DNA from: CAZSDU01 sp963662525
GTDB lineage: Bacteria > Bacteroidota > Bacteroidia > Bacteroidales > FEN-979
Reading direction: 5' to 3'
Assembly: GCA_963662525.1 (NCBI GenBank)
Contig: OY759717.1
Coordinates: 1,736,001-1,800,000, forward strand
DNA: 64,000 nucleotides
Shown one piece after another: positions 59,410-64,000 of this stretch. The stretch's first letter is position 1. Each line of letters opens with the position of its first letter. The notes below the pieces were generated by a model. That model was not told the DNA's origin. It saw only the letters and a program-made list of their open reading frames with translations, and searched no databases. The translations under genes were made by a program, and so were the position numbers.

Positions 59410-62400
59410 CTAATCATGATCCTGCTTCCTTCCGAATGCGCCGAGAATTCCGGGGCATACATGCATTGAATGGTGGTAATCCCGTTGGAGTAGTCACCGC
59501 TGGCATTTACTTTCAATGGATATTCAAAAACATAGGTTCCCCTTGGAAGCACATCGAAGAAGAAATTCATGGCCTGGTCGGTGGTTGACTGATAGTATCC
59601 CAGTCCATCCTGGTAATGATAAGCGGAAAGCGTCTCTACAGGTTCAAAAGCCGAAGCCCTCATATCCTTCATGTGTACGAACTCCATATCACGGTCAACA
59701 GTCAGAATGATGCGGACCTTCAGCTTGTCGCCAACATGTAATAAGTTGGTGAGTTGGTGAGTTGGTGAGTTGGTGAGTTGGTGAGATGGTGAGGTGGTGA
59801 GTTCACAGGGTTCCAGTACCGGTCCCGATGGGGTGTTTTTTTCGATGAATAGTTGTTTTTCGAGTTTCAGGGGTGTTGCTGCCGGGGTGATCTTGTCGAG
59901 GTTTTCGAAATACTGCCAGTAAACAGCTCCCCAGGCAATTCCGTCAGATGATTTGGACACGCTGATCCTGCCCATGTCAGGTTTGATGCTTTCTCCCGTC
60001 CATGAATACCGGAAATATCCCGTACCTGCTTCTTTGGGGGTATCACTGAGTTTTTCAGAATCGATTTTCTCTTCTCCGAGCTTGATTTTTACCTCAGGAT
60101 TGCCAGCCAGCAGGTCGCTGCCCCTGAGCAATAAAGCATAAACGGCTTCAGCCGTGGCCCTTGGCGTTTTCCAATCCTGGGTCTGCTTTTGTTTCAGCAG
60201 CCAGATTTTAAGGTCTTCCACCGATTTATTGTCGCGGGCAACTTCATCAAAGACTTCAATCATCAATGCCTGGGTTTCGATAGGTGCCTGGTACCAGTGC
60301 CATCCCTGTTCCATTGCCCAGTACATGCCCATTTCTTCAGAATGCAGGGCTTTTTCAGAAAGGGATTTCACGATCAGCCCGGAAGTTTCCTTATTGCCAA
60401 GTCGATCCAGGGCAAGAGCGATCATTCCCTGCATATATTTATCCTGGGTTAACCAGTATTTGGCTGCCTGACCTTTATAGTATTCAAACGCTTCTTTGCA
60501 TCCTGCATCCTGCATCGGTATCTCCATGAAATATGAACGGGCATACAGATACTGGATCTGGGTGGTGCCCAGGTGATTTTCACCGGTTTTCCCTTTATTA
60601 TATTTCTTCACCAACTCAAGGTCAGCGCTCAGTTCTCCGTCAAGGTACCGCATGGCTTGCTCCACCATTTGCCGGATGGATTCATCTTTTTTCAGGTCAA
60701 TGATTCCCAGGTGGCACAGGTGGCCCAGTCCCGTGATGATATTCTGGGTAATATACCGGCTTTCGGGCATCTTTTCAAACCATGGCCAGGCGCCATTCGG
60801 CGACTGAAGTTTCCGGAGTTTCATCAGATCTTCCTGTAAGCGTGACCGGAGATTGTTTACATCGAAAAACAAACCCAGTTTTTGTTTTCTGTCTGTTTCG
60901 TTTTTAGCCTCGCCAATCCAGGGCGTTTCCTGTAATAAGGCCGATTTCAAGTCCTGGTTTTTTTCAAGATTCGATTGTAATGCGGAAGGAGTGAGGGCCG
61001 ACCAGCTTTCAAACACGGCCTTGATTTTAGGATTTGAACTGGCAATGAAGGAAGCGATACTGTTGGCATAAAAAGCAGCAAAAATGGCATCTGCATTTTC
61101 GTATCTTTTCTCATTCAGCGAAGGCAGCGCCTGAACAGCATACCAGGCCGGATTGGAAGCAAATTCAAGGGTAAGTTGATAGTTTTTCAGGGTTTGATCT
61201 GCTTTTGTATTCTTAGCCGACTCCAGAAGTTTATCGAATGAAAAGATGAAGTTACCCTTTCCGCGAACCGGTAATGGAAGCGTTTCCGTAACCATCATGC
61301 GATTGGTCAAAACCGGGATGATCTTTTCCTCCCCATCGCTGAAATTACCGGCAACAGCCGTAACACGATATTGCAATGCGGTAAGTTCAGGGCTATTGGG
61401 GATATAAATTTTCCAGGAATATTCAGTTGGCGAGTTGGCGAGCTGGCGAGTTGGCGAGTTTAAGATGAGATTATCAAGATTTTTCAGGCTGATGGGATCC
61501 TGGAGGCTGAGTGTGACTTTGCCGTCCAGATCTTTGCCGGAAAGGTTCACGACTTTCGTGCTGAAAACAAGGGTATCGCCCTGGCGGACAAAGCGCGGGG
61601 CATTGGGGAATACCATCAGGTCTTTGCTGGTCACCAGTTCTTTTTCAATATGTCCGATTTCCAGTTGAGGGGTATAGGCCATTCCCATGAACCTCCATCG
61701 TGTAAGCGATTCCGGCACGGTGAATTTCAGGATGATATCTCCGGCAGAATCAGTTGCCAGGGAAGGATAAAAGAAAGCTGTTTCGCGGAAATCACGCCTG
61801 ATTTGCATTCCGGGAACAGGTTTAACCGGAGTATTTTCAGTCTCCTCGTTTTTGGCAATACCAGTCACGGTTTTTTCCATTAAAGGGCTGGTTTCCGGCA
61901 TTACATCATCGCCTCCCTTGGCGGAAGGCGCTGCCGTGGTCTTGTCCATCATAAGCATCTGGTCCGACATGCCTCTTTTCATGGGATAAGGATGTCCGCC
62001 GAAATAATTCAGTCCGAACCAGTCCAGCTGGTAATAATGTCGGTAGCTGTAATCGCCGGCTATCTGTTCCTGATAATAGGTGGTGGAAGCGCTTGTCTTG
62101 AATGCATTGCTGGTTTCCCAGGAAGTAAGTGAAAAATAGCGGCGATAAATATCGAATGCCCAGGTGTTTTTCTGGAAAACATCCAGGGAGGCATCGTACA
62201 TCCCGGCTAAAAATTCCGCCCTGACAGGTTTTTTACCAGGCCCGCTGATCCGGATTTTCCATTCTTCTTTTTGTCCGGGTTCCAGTTTGTTGCGGAAAGT
62301 TTCAATGCTGATATCCAGTTTTTTGTCGGCGTAAGGAACATTGACCAGCTGGCTGTTCCGGAATGCCCGGTTGTATTTAATGCCGATGAAGTTAACGGAA

Positions 62401-64000
62401 AAATTACCCTGGTACGATTCAAGAATGGGGACTTCAATAAGTTTCTGTTCCTGCCGGATGTTGATCCATTTCCTTGAAAACAGGCTATCATGAACCCGGA
62501 TTTCAAATAGCACATCCAGGTCCTCTTCCGAGGAGCCAATCAGAAAACGGGCAGTTTCACCGGGTTTTCCGCTGGTTGTCAGGGGGGTGAACCAGCAGAT
62601 GCCGGCGACAGGAATGTCTTTGGCTTCCGGGCTGAATATCGTTACATAGGTTTTCTTCTCCACCTCCTCTCCGAAAGGATCGCGTGATTTCAGGACGAGG
62701 AGATAGGTCCCGGGTTCCCTGGCAGATATTTTATTATCCCTGAAGTTGAGAAGCGAATCTGTTTGGGTATCGATGGATTTTTCGAAAACCAGGGTTTTTT
62801 CCCATTTTTCAGGATTATTGTCGTCCTCGTATATGTCGTTGGGATAGCGTGAATAAAACTCCTGCCGGCTCATTCTTTCCAGGTCGGGACGTTCCCACAT
62901 CCGTGGCCTGAAAACATGCTCAGGCTGTTCCAGCCGATATAATTCAATGTTCACCCTGGCAGGGGTATGATGTCCGTTCAGGTTGGTCGTGGTGATGGTG
63001 AAAATACTGTCCTTTCCTGGATCGATATTTTCGGGAAGGTTGATGCCGATAAGCAGGGAGCGGTAGCCGGCGGAAACGGTTTCCGTTGAAGACTGGGTCT
63101 CCCCGTTGATGTCGGTGACATCGGCATCAACCTCATAGCGGAATACCGGCAGGTTCGCCTTATCCAAAGCCAGGTCGGGGGTGGCTGTAAAGGTAACGGA
63201 AAAGTTTCCGGCTTTATCGGTCGTGGTCAATCCACGGGTGATTTCCAGCTCGGGAGAAGAAGGCAAAGGGCAGTACCAGCCACGAATCCACCAGGGGAAG
63301 CTGGCGGTTCTCACCACCCGGTAACTGACCCTGGCTCCATCGACCGGATTTCCGGCGTAAGCATTTGCATTCCCTGTTATTGTAATGGATTCCCCGAGCT
63401 TAAAATTGCCTTCCAGGGGTTTGAACGTAACTTCGAATGTAGGTCTTTTATATTCTTCCACCCGGAACGATGTATAACCGGAACCATTGGTAATTGACAT
63501 TTGGCCAGGAAGGACAGCCCGGGGCGCCACAAATGAACCATTAAATGATCCGGATTCGCTGGTGGTGAATGTTTGCTCTGCAACCTTCTGGTTATTGGCA
63601 TCATTCAGGACCACGGTAACGGTTTGACCGGGTACGATTTTGTAATCTTCTCCCGTTTTTGATAAAAGGATTCCCTTGAAATAAATGGTCTGACCCGGCC
63701 GGTATATGGCACGATCCGTGAAGAAACGGGTGATGGGAGTGGTTACGATCCTGGGCGTGGAAACCGGGTACTGATAAAAGTTTTCCGTGTAAAATACGTC
63801 CTTTTCATGCCTGATCTTCAGGTAAAGGTTGGAATATCGGGTTCCGGATTCCACCGGCGGAATGGAAAATGCACCTTCTTCGTTGGAAGTAAAATCACCC
63901 AGTTTCTTGGATTCATATCGCCTGGCGTTATAGTTGTAGTTTTTCACCCAGGCTTCCGCTACTGCTTTTTCAAGCCGTTGGCCGTTTTCCCGTCCGGCGA
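59403..64000 (-). CDS. alpha-2-macroglobulin family protein (N-terminus beyond the window)
   Basis: Over 1,530 residues of a large surface or periplasmic protein; the frame is open to the window edge. It has MG-type beta-sandwich domains (FTSNEEGAFSIPP, DRAIYRPGQTIYFKGILL), the MG7-like link FRETAFFYPSLATDSAG and an alpha/alpha-toroid thioester-like domain (LPSLNEKRYENADAIF, then NGAWPWFEKMPES). The CxEQ thioester is lost: the corresponding site reads YENADAIF (about 61080-61103). Arrays A6 and A7 add SPTHQLTN- and SPTRQLAN-type peptides in linkers. A trap or structural role is inferred. Confidence 0.9.
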   Translation of the reverse strand, partial: AGRENGQRLEKAVAEAWVKNYNYNARRYESKKLGDFTSNEEGAFSIPPVESGTRYSNLYLKIRHEKDVFYTENFYQYPVSTPRIVTTPITRFFTDRAIYRPGQTIYFKGILLSKTGEDYKIVPGQTVTVVLNDANNQKVAEQTFTTSESGSFNGSFVAPRAVLPGQMSITNGSGYTSFRVEEYKRPTFEVTFKPLEGNFKLGESITITGNANAYAGNPVDGARVSYRVVRTASFPWWIRGWYCPLPSSPELEITRGLTTTDKAGNFSVTFTATPDLALDKANLPVFRYEVDADVTDINGETQSSTETVSAGYRSLLIGINLPENIDPGKDSIFTITTTNLNGHHTPARVNIELYRLEQPEHVFRPRMWERPDLERMSRQEFYSRYPNDIYEDDNNPEKWEKTLVFEKSIDTQTDSLLNFRDNKISAREPGTYLLVLKSRDPFGEEVEKKTYVTIFSPEAKDIPVAGICWFTPLTTSGKPGETARFLIGSSEEDLDVLFEIRVHDSLFSRKWINIRQEQKLIEVPILESYQGNFSVNFIGIKYNRAFRNSQLVNVPYADKKLDISIETFRNKLEPGQKEEWKIRISGPGKKPVRAEFLAGMYDASLDVFQKNTWAFDIYRRYFSLTSWETSNAFKTSASTTYYQEQIAGDYSYRHYYQLDWFGLNYFGGHPYPMKRGMSDQMLMMDKTTAAPSAKGGDDVMPETSPLMEKTVTGIAKNEETENTPVKPVPGMQIRRDFRETAFFYPSLATDSAGDIILKFTVPESLTRWRFMGMAYTPQLEIGHIEKELVTSKDLMVFPNAPRFVRQGDTLVFSTKVVNLSGKDLDGKVTLSLQDPISLKNLDNLILNSPTRQLANSPTEYSWKIYIPNSPELTALQYRVTAVAGNFSDGEEKIIPVLTNRMMVTETLPLPVRGKGNFIFSFDKLLESAKNTKADQTLKNYQLTLEFASNPAWYAVQALPSLNEKRYENADAIFAAFYANSIASFIASSNPKIKAVFESWSALTPSALQSNLEKNQDLKSALLQETPWIGEAKNETDRKQKLGLFFDVNNLRSRLQEDLMKLRKLQSPNGAWPWFEKMPESRYITQNIITGLGHLCHLGIIDLKKDESIRQMVEQAMRYLDGELSADLELVKKYNKGKTGENHLGTTQIQYLYARSYFMEIPMQDAGCKEAFEYYKGQAAKYWLTQDKYMQGMIALALDRLGNKETSGLIVKSLSEKALHSEEMGMYWAMEQGWHWYQAPIETQALMIEVFDEVARDNKSVEDLKIWLLKQKQTQDWKTPRATAEAVYALLLRGSDLLAGNPEVKIKLGEEKIDSEKLSDTPKEAGTGYFRYSWTGESIKPDMGRISVSKSSDGIAWGAVYWQYFENLDKITPAATPLKLEKQLFIEKNTPSGPVLEPCELTTSPSHQLTNSPTHQLTNLLHVGDKLKVRIILTVDRDMEFVHMKDMRASAFEPVETLSAYHYQDGLGYYQSTTDQAMNFFFDVLPRGTYVFEYPLKVNASGDYSNGITTIQCMYAPEFSAHSEGSRIMIRQ
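59743..59803 (+). repeat. A6: GTTGGTGA array inside the macroglobulin gene
   Basis: Seven units, the most regular array in the window. The gene reads the opposite, stop-free strand as SPSHQLTNSPTHQLTN, a linker before the C-terminal domain. Confidence 0.92.
61424..61461 (+). repeat. A7: GTTGGCGA array inside the macroglobulin gene
   Basis: Four to five units with the C-for-T variant GTTGGCGA. They are read on the opposite strand as NSPTRQLANSPTE between two domains. Confidence 0.88.

Overview
The window looks like a chromosomal segment of an uncultured Bacteroidota bacterium, probably Bacteroidales-like. The evidence is several secreted proteins with type IX secretion (T9SS) C-terminal sorting domains, Bacteroidota-type promoters (TAnnTTTG at -7), FISUMP, ORF6N, DUF3857 and DUF6249 family proteins, and a sodium-pumping methylmalonyl-CoA decarboxylase typical of propionate-forming fermenters. 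There is no rRNA, no CRISPR array, no transposase and no phage structural gene. One tRNA (Ala, GGC) is present.

Layout. 1-5978 (minus strand): a methylmalonyl-CoA epimerase/decarboxylase operon followed by udk and a YyaL-type protein cut by the window edge. 6139-12824: TetR regulator, TolC, membrane-fusion lipoprotein, RND pump and a small PG0541-like protein. 12869-14442: CYTH protein, tRNA-Ala, ThpR, DUF6249 protein. 14530-18660: a large T9SS protein, an ECF sigma factor and a membrane protein. 18712-21957: LutB-like protein, rpiB, a G-poor AT-rich spacer and nadA. 21980-30899: YwqK/MORN-repeat protein, RluB-type pseudouridine synthase, receiver-PAS protein, two DUF3857 proteins (one with a transglutaminase triad, one without) and dnaG. 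30974-39614: DUF362 and polyferredoxin pair, SBBP-repeat T9SS protein, lipase-like lipoprotein, another T9SS protein and a T9SS gene fragment. 39678-51704: ORF6N protein, S41 peptidase, HSL-type esterase, a histidine kinase/response regulator/degenerate receiver set followed by phospholipase D-like, PI-PLC-FISUMP and metallophosphoesterase proteins, then AqpZ and a small exported protein. 51734-64000: GNAT, PHP phosphatase, U32 peptidase, a standalone S23-type four-helix-bundle gene, pabA/pabB/pabC, a small lipoprotein, aspS and a partial alpha-2-macroglobulin.

The most unusual feature is a set of dispersed short tandem repeats confined to the right half (from about 32.7 kb). Their units are 7 or 8 bp, never a multiple of 3: GTTGGTGA (seven loci), CGCCTAT (four), GGAATGA/GAATTAA (two) and GAATGCAG (two). 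They sit at gene ends, in linkers between domains, inside a T9SS sorting domain and at one start codon. Because the unit length is coprime with 3, the GTTGGTGA and CGCCTAT arrays give a stop in every frame on one strand and a stop-free 8- or 7-residue peptide repeat on the other. The genes around them follow this rule: some take their stop codon from the repeat, others read through it.

The most element-like case is at 54383-54941. The S23-type gene is bracketed by GTTGGTGA arrays in opposite orientation, so a transcript could fold into a long stem with the ORF in the loop. This is the architecture of 23S rRNA intervening sequences, here lying between two protein genes. A second candidate system is the regulated cluster of exported phosphodiesterases at 42834-50380.
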